From contig JBCBWU010000102.1 of the NCBI GenBank assembly GCA_039816955.1, positions 1 through 25,697 on the forward strand: a stretch of 25,697 nt of DNA. Direction: 5' to 3'. Position 1 is the stretch's first letter; the number at the start of each line of letters is the position of its first letter. This document shows, one piece after another, positions 8,701 through 15,729 of the stretch. The DNA is from Lewinella sp039816955 (lineage in GTDB: Bacteria > Bacteroidota > Bacteroidia > Chitinophagales > Saprospiraceae). The notes beneath the pieces are model-generated. The model ran no database searches and was not told where the DNA came from. It was given only the letters and a program-made list of their open reading frames with translations. A program made the translations under genes and the position numbers.

Positions 8701-10221
8701 CTATCGTTGTCCGCTAGTTAGTGCTTTAGCCTGCTCTAAGCTGATACGTTGCCCATTGTGATACGCAACCACAAAAGCATCCGGAAATCCCTGCTGTTGG
8801 ACCGTGTACTTGACATTGGTAGCCGCGGGCAGCTGGGTGAAGTTTCGCACCTGGTATTTGTACATTTCTTCTTCCTGCAACACCTCGATCAAGAAACTGC
8901 TGTTCGTCCAAGGAGTGATGCGAGTGTTTAGCGGCCGTGGGGATGCTGCCAATTGTACGCAATAGATGAGGCCGTTTACAGTTGTTGAGGACGGTTCCCG
9001 ACCAATGTTCTCTGCCCAACTGGTATCCCCTTTACCGCGTGGCTGCAGGGCCCGGTCTTGTGCTGGGACAGATTGAATAATGGTGCCTTGCGCAGGTGTG
9101 GGTTGGATGGTGGGCTCTGCTCTTACTGCTCCTGTCTGCTGCTGTACGTTGGGGGAGGGGTAAGTATAAACCGTTGGCGATTCGTAGGTGCTGCTTGCCG
9201 GAGGTGTAGTAGGTACACTTGGTGGGAGATACGACTGGACAGGTTTCGGATCAGGATGATCAGCAGGTGGTGGGGCAACAGCAGGAGATGAGACTGCGGC
9301 AAAGGTTTCTACTGGCTGACCTTCTAGTATGGCCTTGTAATCACTAAGCGCGTTGAGCAAAGATGTAGCTACGAGTTCTTGCCCTTCTTCACTCCTGAGA
9401 AAGGCTTCGTCTTTTTTATTGGTGAGGAAGCCAGCTTCAACCAATACACTAGGCATCGCCGTTTCTTTTAGTACTACAAAACCAGCCTGTTTTACCCCTC
9501 TACTCTTACGCTCTGCTGTGGTGTGAAAGTGATGCTCTACGCGTTCAGCAAACAAAATACTTTGCTCGAGATAGGCATTCTGAAACATACTGAGCAGGAT
9601 ATGACCTTCCGGTGAATTGGGGTCATAATCGTAATTCCGCTCATAATTGTCTTCTAGGAGAATAGAAGCGTTCTCTCGTTTAGCCACATCCAGGTTGTGC
9701 TCTGCGGTATGAAGCCCCATTACGAAGGTTTCGGTGCCGGCAGTGCCGCTATTACCGGGTGGCATTGCATTGCAGTGAATAGATATGAACAGATCTGCAT
9801 TGGCTCGATTGGCAATCGAAGCCCTTTCGTGTAAAGGGATGAAAACATCCTCGTCACGAGTCATAATGACTTGAATATCTGGATATTGTTCTTCGACTTT
9901 TTGAGCAAAAGCTTTGGCAATTTCTAGGGCTAGATGTTTTTCGTAATAACCTGCACCTAAACAGCCAGGATCGTGCCCACCATGACCAGCGTCTATAACT
10001 ATGGTACGAATACGAAAAGGGGGCTCTTTTTCTGCCAGGATAATACTACTTTTGTGGCCCTCAAAGCCGTTCAGCATCGTTGTAAGATTAACAACTGTTA
10101 AGGCCCTGCTGTTGTGGAGCCACTGGCTTGCTAAAGAATTGTTAAAAAACGTAGCTTTGAGCGGCGAAATCGAAAAAAGCAGCGTTGTTGTGAGAACTAA
10201 CCAGGGGAGGGTTCGTGTCAT
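8701..10221 (-). CDS. N-acetylmuramoyl-L-alanine amidase (Amidase_3) with C-terminal SPOR domain
   Basis: This periplasmic zinc amidase cuts the bond between N-acetylmuramic acid and the peptide stem of peptidoglycan, as AmiC does during cell separation. The ATG at 10221 is chosen (506 residues) because it begins a clear signal peptide, MTRTLPWLVLTTTLLFSI; the frame stays open 30 codons further upstream without signal character. The Amidase_3 domain (about 72-295) shows zinc ligands H80 in IDAGHGG, E94 in GYYEKHLAL and H149 in SIHCNA, and the catalytic E262 in LVEAGFLTNKKDE. A Pro/Ala/Ser/Thr/Gln-rich linker (about 310-410) leads to a SPOR-like domain (about 420-500, YCVQLAAS and AFVVAYHNGQRI), which binds denuded glycan at division sites. 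It is divergent from lptD with a very short gap and upstream of mlaD, an envelope context. Confidence 0.92.
   Translation of the reverse strand: MTRTLPWLVLTTTLLFSISPLKATFFNNSLASQWLHNSRALTVVNLTTMLNGFEGHKSSIILAEKEPPFRIRTIVIDAGHGGHDPGCLGAGYYEKHLALEIAKAFAQKVEEQYPDIQVIMTRDEDVFIPLHERASIANRANADLFISIHCNAMPPGNSGTAGTETFVMGLHTAEHNLDVAKRENASILLEDNYERNYDYDPNSPEGHILLSMFQNAYLEQSILFAERVEHHFHTTAERKSRGVKQAGFVVLKETAMPSVLVEAGFLTNKKDEAFLRSEEGQELVATSLLNALSDYKAILEGQPVETFAAVSSPAVAPPPADHPDPKPVQSYLPPSVPTTPPASSTYESPTVYTYPSPNVQQQTGAVRAEPTIQPTPAQGTIIQSVPAQDRALQPRGKGDTSWAENIGREPSSTTVNGLIYCVQLAASPRPLNTRITPWTNSSFLIEVLQEEEMYKYQVRNFTQLPAATNVKYTVQQQGFPDAFVVAYHNGQRISLEQAKALTSGQR
10128..10159 (+). promoter_or_regulatory. Predicted lptD promoter inside the amidase gene
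   Basis: TTG at 10128-10130, then 21 bases, then TAGCTTTG at 10152-10159. Both elements and the spacing fit the Bacteroidota housekeeping promoter (TTTG or TTG, 19-21 bases, TAnnTTTG). It points towards lptD but lies within the first 95 bases of the divergent amidase coding sequence. A transcript would begin near 10166, leaving a leader of about 85 bases to ATG 10251. Confidence 0.45.
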
Positions 10222-10250
10222 AGGTGATGTGTTGGAGACGATTGTGAAAC

Positions 10251-13055
10251 ATGGCGGCCACTTCCCAGCCGCGCTTCTATGCCATCTGTAATTTTGAAGT
10301 GTTGAAAGCAAAGTTACTCTTTTCCTTTTGGTTCTTAATAGTTTGCTGTGCTTTGTCGGCGCAGGACACTACGGCAGTGGTACTGGATACCTTGCCGTTA
10401 GGGCTGACGGTGGATACTTTGCAACAGGATTCGGCCACAGCCATTAGTCTAGGTGTGCCCGTTTCACCCGATGCACTTGACGCAACCGTGAACTATAACG
10501 CGGATACGATGCGCCTTGATGCACGGCAAGAGAAGATTTTCCTCTACGGAAATGCATTTGTTTCCTATACCAATATTACGCTCAAGGCGGACTATATAGA
10601 ACTGGATTGGGCGAAGAGCGAAGTACTGGCGCAAGCGGTGCGTAACGATACCACCGGAGTGTTGGAAGGGAAGCCCGAATTTACAGAAGGTGAAAATACC
10701 TTTGTGGCCAATCGAATGCGCTACAATTTTGAGTCGCGTAAGGGTATTGTCTACGATGCTGTCACCCAAGAAGACGATATTTATGTGAAGGGCTCGCGTT
10801 CTAAGTTTATTAGTGCGGACCCTAGCGATACCACGGCTAATGATATCATCTACAGTGAAGATGCGATCTTCACTACCTGCACGGCGGATCATCCGCACTT
10901 TGGTATCAGGAGCCTGAAACAAAAGGTGATTCCCAATAAATTGGTAATTGTCGGGCCGTCCAACTTAGAAATAATGGGTGTCCCTACGCCACTTTATCTT
11001 CCTTTTGGCTTCTTCCCCGTTTCTGGCGGCCGCCAAACGGGCCTCATTTTCCCCCGTGATTACGAGTATTCTGAGCAGTGGGGATTTGGACTCAAACAGG
11101 TGGGCTGGTTTTTTCCGCTAGGGGATAACTTTAACCTTACGGTAGCGGGCGACATCTACCTGGAAGGTACTTATGGTTTAGGAGCAACTTTGCAGTACCG
11201 TAAACGATATAACTACAACGGCAATTTTAACTTCCGCTTTGATAGCCGTCGGCAAGAAGAGATTGTTACAATTGTAGACGAAGAGACGGGCGAAGTAGTC
11301 CTCGGACCCGATGGTAACCCTAAACAAGAGTCTGTTTTCCGACGCGCTAATGGTATTTTGATCAACTGGTCGCATAACCAGGATGCCGCAGCTCACCCTT
11401 TGAATAAGTTGGGTGGTTCGATCAACTTCCAGACCAATAACTTCCAGCAGCGGGTGTTCAACGATGCGCGTTCTGTGGGTACGAATGTGATCAACTCCAA
11501 CTTTACGTTTTCTCGCAATTGGGTGGATAAGCCCATGTCTATGACGGTGGCCTTTCGCCATAGTCAGAATACTAGGACTCGGAATATGACGGTGGATTTC
11601 CCCACTTTTCAGTTCCAGACCCAGGCGCTATATCCGTTTCGACGGAAGGAAAGGGTAGGGCAGAAGCGTTGGTACGAAGACATCACCATGCGCTACACCA
11701 ATGAGGCCCGGGCAAACTTTACCGCACCGGATACTTCCTTCTTTGAGCAGACAACTTTGGAGAATGCGCGCTACGGTATGCAACATACTGCCACCGCAGG
11801 TACTTCCTTCAAGCTGCTCAAATACTTCAACCTAAACCCGAGCGTGAACTTCCGCGAGGTTTGGTACATGGAAGAATTGGATGGCCGTTTTCAGGTAGAT
11901 ACCTCATTTTCGCCGATGATTCAACCGAACGGAGACTCACTGCTGGTGGCCGATGACTTTGGCACTTACGATTTTGATACGATTCCGGGCTTCTCCAGTT
12001 TTAGAACTTATTCCGCCAATGTAAGTTTGACGACCCAGATATTTGGTACCTACCGTTTCAAAAAAGGTCGAATACGAGGTTTAAGGCACGTGATCAAGCC
12101 GACAATCTCGATGAACTACGCACCGAACTACATCGATAATAACAACTATTTCCTCATGCTGGCGGATACGCTGGCACCGGATGATCCCACGCGTGACCGG
12201 ATCATCAATCGTTTTGGGGACGGTATTTTTGGTGGCCCACCCTCGAGTCGGAACCAGATGGCGCTGAACTACAGCATTACCAACATCTTTGAGGCCAAGC
12301 TCTTTTCCCGTAAGGACTCCACGGAGCGAAATATCAAGCTCTTTGATAATATCTACATCAACGGTAATTACAACTTTGCTGCGGACTCGCTGAATTGGTC
12401 GCCGATAACGGTAACGGGTACTACCCGTCTATTTAAGGGAGCCACTACCTTCTCCTTTAGTTCTACCTTTGATCCACAGGTCCGTGAATTGGTTAATGGA
12501 AGCTTTCGAAGGGTAGATCAAACTACTTGGGAAGCCAATGGTCGGCCCTTTGAGTTCTTTGATGCCACCTTCCGCTTGAATACTAACCTTACGGTACGGA
12601 AAATTCGAGCCTTATTTCAAGGGAAAGAAGAAGAAGTGGTAGAGCAGTTGGATGTTGAGGGCAACGATTTACGCCCCGTCGAAGAAACAGATTTCTTGAG
12701 CTTGTTCGAAGATTTTTCCATTCGACATAATATGGCATTCCGGGTTCAACCATTAACCACCGCCGATAGAGATACCTTTACTACTACTACGCATAGTCTT
12801 GAATTGAGAGGAAGCCTGGGGCTCACGCCCAATTGGAATGTAGACATTGGTTCCATCGGTTATGACTTTGTACGTAAGTCTACTACTTATCCTTATCTGG
12901 GCCTACGCCGGGATTTACACTGTTGGGAGATGGGTTTCAACTGGGCTCCAACTCGTAATACCTATTCTTTTTACCTGCGCGTTAAACCAGGAACACTAGA
13001 TTTCCTCAAAGTACCCTATCAACGAAACAATGCGGATGGGCAAAGGGCGTTTTAG
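10251..13055 (+). CDS. lptD: LPS-assembly outer-membrane protein LptD (Bacteroidota type)
   Basis: LptD is the outer-membrane barrel that inserts lipopolysaccharide into the outer leaflet. The 934 residues begin with a signal peptide-like segment (about 18-37, ending in CCALSAQ). An OstA/LptA-like beta-jellyroll follows (about 75-205, with VNYNADTMRLDARQEKIFLYGNAF split by typical repeats and YIELDWAKSEVLA). A large barrel domain comes next, including PTPLYLPFGFFPVSGGRQTG and aromatic-rich strands to the C-terminus. Some Bacteroidota LptD proteins are of this length. The start is uncertain: ATG 10251 is given, but GTG 10299 (V17) would place the signal peptide right at the N-terminus and widen the gap to the divergent amidase from 29 to 77 bases. 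LptE and other Lpt genes are not in the window. Confidence 0.9.
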   Translation: MAATSQPRFYAICNFEVLKAKLLFSFWFLIVCCALSAQDTTAVVLDTLPLGLTVDTLQQDSATAISLGVPVSPDALDATVNYNADTMRLDARQEKIFLYGNAFVSYTNITLKADYIELDWAKSEVLAQAVRNDTTGVLEGKPEFTEGENTFVANRMRYNFESRKGIVYDAVTQEDDIYVKGSRSKFISADPSDTTANDIIYSEDAIFTTCTADHPHFGIRSLKQKVIPNKLVIVGPSNLEIMGVPTPLYLPFGFFPVSGGRQTGLIFPRDYEYSEQWGFGLKQVGWFFPLGDNFNLTVAGDIYLEGTYGLGATLQYRKRYNYNGNFNFRFDSRRQEEIVTIVDEETGEVVLGPDGNPKQESVFRRANGILINWSHNQDAAAHPLNKLGGSINFQTNNFQQRVFNDARSVGTNVINSNFTFSRNWVDKPMSMTVAFRHSQNTRTRNMTVDFPTFQFQTQALYPFRRKERVGQKRWYEDITMRYTNEARANFTAPDTSFFEQTTLENARYGMQHTATAGTSFKLLKYFNLNPSVNFREVWYMEELDGRFQVDTSFSPMIQPNGDSLLVADDFGTYDFDTIPGFSSFRTYSANVSLTTQIFGTYRFKKGRIRGLRHVIKPTISMNYAPNYIDNNNYFLMLADTLAPDDPTRDRIINRFGDGIFGGPPSSRNQMALNYSITNIFEAKLFSRKDSTERNIKLFDNIYINGNYNFAADSLNWSPITVTGTTRLFKGATTFSFSSTFDPQVRELVNGSFRRVDQTTWEANGRPFEFFDATFRLNTNLTVRKIRALFQGKEEEVVEQLDVEGNDLRPVEETDFLSLFEDFSIRHNMAFRVQPLTTADRDTFTTTTHSLELRGSLGLTPNWNVDIGSIGYDFVRKSTTYPYLGLRRDLHCWEMGFNWAPTRNTYSFYLRVKPGTLDFLKVPYQRNNADGQRAF
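10309..10316 (-). promoter_or_regulatory. -7 promoter word (TAACTTTG) for the amidase gene
   Basis: The minus strand reads TAACTTTG, an exact TAnnTTTG match, 88 bases ahead of the preferred amidase start and inside the lptD signal-peptide codons. No -33 element is evident. With the lptD promoter at 10128-10159 this would make the two divergent transcription units overlap at their 5' ends. Confidence 0.3.
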
Positions 13056-13096
13056 CGTTGCTTGCTAAGGTGCAAATCACTAAGTTCGGCGCATTA

Positions 13097-13606
13097 TTAC
13101 AGCTGACCTTTTAAGTAATCAGTAAGCTCTCCGCGATCTCTTAGTTTAATTAATCGTTGCATACCAGCATCCTTGGCCAATCCATTTGTTTTTCTGTTTT
13201 CATAATAGGCAATGACTACTTCTACTCCTTTTAAATTGGATTCTAACTCGCTGGCATTTCCTTTTCCAACCTCAAGCACATGCTCAGTCCATCCTCCCAT
13301 AAATAGAATCAGTAGATCAGGATTTTTTTCAGTAAACTCGACCACGTAACCATTTAGAGTTATAGATACACTTGGTGTACCGGTGAGCCACGTTAATACG
13401 AGTGCATTTACTGCTTTTCTATCAGGATGATCTACAGGATTACTTTTTAGCCACGATATGCATTGCAATATCTCATCTTGCACTTCCGCATAGTCGTCAG
13501 CAGTTTCATACGTATGATCGGACAATACATTGATGTCCAAATCCTGACTAATCCCTTGAACGGTTAGAAAGCTTAATAGTAAGGTGAAAATGGAGAGACG
13601 CTTCAT
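13097..13606 (-). CDS. Small secreted protein of unknown function
   Basis: I do not recognise this 169-residue protein. A clear signal peptide (MKRLSIFTLLLSFLTVQGIS, about 1-20) predicts export to the periplasm or outside. The mature part is soluble-looking with a mixed helix/strand pattern. It contains a conserved-looking core (AVNALVLTWLTGTPSVSITL, LLILFMGGWTEHVLEVG) and a charged helical end (GMQRLIKLRDRGELTDYLKG). It has no cysteine pair, no lipobox and no repeats. It is convergent with lptD (41 bases between stops) and has an exact -7 word 49 bases before its start, so it is probably a separate transcript. It could belong to an unnamed Bacteroidota family. Confidence 0.75.
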   Translation of the reverse strand: MKRLSIFTLLLSFLTVQGISQDLDINVLSDHTYETADDYAEVQDEILQCISWLKSNPVDHPDRKAVNALVLTWLTGTPSVSITLNGYVVEFTEKNPDLLILFMGGWTEHVLEVGKGNASELESNLKGVEVVIAYYENRKTNGLAKDAGMQRLIKLRDRGELTDYLKGQL

Positions 13607-13654
13607 CTTAAATTGTTTTTGTTATTTCCGAAAATGGACCTTAAAGGCGCTAGT

Positions 13655-13662
13655 CAAATATA
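13655..13662 (-). promoter_or_regulatory. -7 promoter word (TATATTTG) before the 169-residue secreted protein
   Basis: The minus strand reads TATATTTG, an exact TAnnTTTG match, 49 bases upstream of the start at 13606 in an AT-rich stretch. No TTG sits at the right distance for a -33 element. Confidence 0.35.
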
Positions 13663-13741
13663 CTTTGTTTTGATAACTAACGACTTGCTGAAATAAAAAG
13701 GTTTGAAAAATAGATTGATAGGTTTAACTACTGAACGAACT

Positions 13742-14527
13742 CTATTTTTCTGCCCTGAAATACTCAATGCGTCTCAACATTTCTACGTCACCGTAGCCAT
13801 CTCTGTTGAGCAGCTTGATCAAGTCTCTAGATTTGTTGTACTTGTAGCGATACTTATTGATAAATAGCTCCTGATGATATTCATGCCATTGCCGCTGAAC
13901 GATCTTTTGGGGCTGCAGGTGCTTATTTAGCCATATTTCATATTCGTTTCTAGCATCGCTGAGGTCATTAATGAGCACGTGTCGTCTATTCTTGACTGTA
14001 ATTCTTCCCCTCCATCCCATAAAATCAGCGTGTCTTATCGTATTCCATTTAACGGTTTGCAGATCGTCTAATGAAACCTCCTTTTCCAGCTGATAAATGG
14101 TGGAATCATTGTGATAAATTTCCAACCCAGATACTACGTTTCCGCTAGGACTCAATTGGAAGGAAGAAAATAGGACGGTATCCGATTCATGGCCATGTAT
14201 AATGATCTCTGCTACTTCCTCCTGCGTTCTTTGCTGTTGGTGTATGGTAACGGTAGTAGAACTATCTTTCCAAGTGTTGATGAATTCGAGGGTATTATCT
14301 GAAACCCAATTCGTATCAATCGAGATAGGAAGTTCAAGCATGGTAAGAGGCTCTTTATCAAGTCGACCATTGGAGTCATATTTATCGACTTCAATGAGCG
14401 TATCAACTCTTGTACCAAAATAAGTGAGGGTAGTTGTTCTTATTTCAATATCTCGGTATTCCTGCTGCCCATGACAGAATAGCACGGCTAGCACATTGAT
14501 GCCGCAGAGAAAAAGAGTGGATTTCAT
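13742..14527 (-). CDS. Secreted protein of unknown function (261 residues)
   Basis: I cannot assign a family. The N-terminus MKSTLFLCGINVLAVLFCHGQ looks like a signal peptide ending at HGQ; a cysteine lies in the cleavage region, but the lipobox is poor. The mature chain is rich in beta-strand patterns with alternating polar and hydrophobic residues, many Asp/Asn/Ser/Thr, and motifs such as LPISIDTNWVSDNTLEFINTW and LSPSGNVVSGLEIYH. These resemble the antiparallel-sheet toxin-repeat or lipocalin-like proteins common in Bacteroidota, but this is only an impression. The C-terminus (YKYNKSRDLIKLLNRDGYGDVEMLRR) is basic. It follows an 82-residue membrane protein by 42 bases, and a -7 word sits 17 bases before its start. 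Confidence 0.7.
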   Translation of the reverse strand: MKSTLFLCGINVLAVLFCHGQQEYRDIEIRTTTLTYFGTRVDTLIEVDKYDSNGRLDKEPLTMLELPISIDTNWVSDNTLEFINTWKDSSTTVTIHQQQRTQEEVAEIIIHGHESDTVLFSSFQLSPSGNVVSGLEIYHNDSTIYQLEKEVSLDDLQTVKWNTIRHADFMGWRGRITVKNRRHVLINDLSDARNEYEIWLNKHLQPQKIVQRQWHEYHQELFINKYRYKYNKSRDLIKLLNRDGYGDVEMLRRIEYFRAEK

Positions 14528-14543
14528 GCTAAGATACCCGTTT

Positions 14544-14551
14544 CAAAACTA
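14544..14551 (-). promoter_or_regulatory. -7 promoter word (TAGTTTTG) before the 261-residue secreted protein
   Basis: The minus strand reads TAGTTTTG, an exact TAnnTTTG match, 17 bases before the start at 14527, giving a leader of about 10 bases. The matching -33 element is not present at standard spacing, and the region lies just past the stop of the upstream gene. Confidence 0.3.
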
Positions 14552-14569
14552 CGGAGGGACTACTCTTGA

Positions 14570-14818
14570 TTAACCCACAACCGTTTGCGCGAAATGCGCG
14601 ATAATTAACAGCATCCCCGTCGCCATTTGACCTAGGATTAATGATTTCTGAGAAAAGGATAAATCCTTGAAAGCGGTTGCTCCAAAAGGAGAGAAAACGA
14701 GTGCCAGGGCTAGACATATTCCTGCCCAGCTTAAATCTTGTGCTACTGCTAAAAATAGTAGACCAGCAATGGTGAAGGCGAGGTAGACGAAACCGTTCTT
14801 TTTATTCCAGTTCTTCAT
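14570..14818 (-). CDS. Small integral membrane protein (82 residues), unknown function
   Basis: The chain is almost entirely hydrophobic and probably forms three membrane helices (about 11-29, 31-48 and 59-79), with a Lys-rich N-terminus (MKNWNKKNG) expected on the cytoplasmic side. No motif was recognised. It is reported because it lies between two same-strand genes with short gaps (61 bases after the upstream gene, 42 before the next), its hydrophobic pattern is regular, and no better frame covers the interval. An overlapping 62-residue frame at 14529-14717 lacks such character. Confidence 0.6.
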   Translation of the reverse strand: MKNWNKKNGFVYLAFTIAGLLFLAVAQDLSWAGICLALALVFSPFGATAFKDLSFSQKSLILGQMATGMLLIIAHFAQTVVG

Positions 14819-14879
14819 TTGTTGTTTTTGTTTGACTGTCTCTATTGGTGACTAAAATTTAGTGTTTCTTACATCTAAA

Positions 14880-15533
14880 TCAGTTGCTTTTCCAGGCATA
14901 ATATCGCACGCCAAGATTGAGCCAGAATGGCATGTCTCTAGTGTAACCATAAGTGCCACCTCCGACACCAGAATAGCGCATGTCACTGATGTTACGACCG
15001 TAGTAGGCACCACTAGTAATTTCCAGTTGCTCATTCAGCGTTGTGGTCAGGGTAAGTCCCAGCCCATACCACAATTGGTTGTAGAACCGATCTGCATAGA
15101 ATTGATAATCTCCGCGGAATTTGGCACCAGGAAAATAACTCACCCAAGGAAAGATGCCAACCTTCCATTTCTCTTGATTGGACTCCATGCCGATGGCAGT
15201 AAAAACACCCAATTTATTAAATCCATCTAAGGAGCTTCTGATCGGCCGTGTACGGTGTAGCATGGTGCCAAACTGACCCGCAAACGTCAGCTTAGCACTG
15301 GAGGTAGCTCTCCTGCGCCAACCAAAGGCCAAATTGCCACCCAATTGAGATTTCCAGTGGTTAGTAAAGTTGCCGTCACCCAACCCTGTGTACATCCGGA
15401 AAAACTGTCCATAGCTGAAGGCACCCTGGATATAGCTGTGATACTTGGACTTTTGCTGATAGTTCTTGATAACCTGGTTGTAAGCGGTGCTGTAGCTAAT
15501 CAAAAGTAGAGAGGTGAGAATAAGATTTTTCAT
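14880..15533 (-). CDS. Probable small outer-membrane beta-barrel protein
   Basis: The ATG at 15533 is chosen (217 residues) because it begins a clean signal peptide (MKNLILTSLLLISYSTAYNQ); the frame is open nine codons further up. The mature part consists of alternating strands rich in Tyr, Trp, Phe and Gly. Examples are YIQGAFSYGQFFRMYTGLG, GGNLAFGWRRRA, KWKVGIFPWVSYFPGA, LWYGLGLTLTTTL and LNLGVRYYAW, the pattern of an 8- to 10-stranded barrel. I know of no specific family. It is divergent from the histidine-kinase gene and first of three same-strand genes of unknown role. Confidence 0.72.
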   Translation of the reverse strand: MKNLILTSLLLISYSTAYNQVIKNYQQKSKYHSYIQGAFSYGQFFRMYTGLGDGNFTNHWKSQLGGNLAFGWRRRATSSAKLTFAGQFGTMLHRTRPIRSSLDGFNKLGVFTAIGMESNQEKWKVGIFPWVSYFPGAKFRGDYQFYADRFYNQLWYGLGLTLTTTLNEQLEITSGAYYGRNISDMRYSGVGGGTYGYTRDMPFWLNLGVRYYAWKSN

Positions 15534-15729
15534 GTTTAGAGCGGCTTTAGCAATTCTCAAGGAAGTTACAGGATTTTACTACACGATGCAGGCGCTCTAC
15601 AAATTAGGTGGTTCAGGTGACTAAACGCTAATGATGAGAATAGTTAGTGCGATTATTATATTGAAGTATATTAGTGTAATTTGCATATCTTGTAATAGAA
15701 AACATCCGTTAACAAGGCCATCCCGCCAA

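Noticed and set aside
14529..14717. 62-codon minus-strand frame overlapping the 82-residue membrane protein
   Set aside because: It overlaps in another frame and lacks the regular hydrophobic helix pattern; the 82-residue frame is the better choice.
14862..15230. 122-codon plus-strand frame opposite the beta-barrel gene
   Set aside because: The opposing minus-strand frame has a clear signal peptide and barrel-type strands; this frame shows no domain and begins in the intergenic gap without a promoter.
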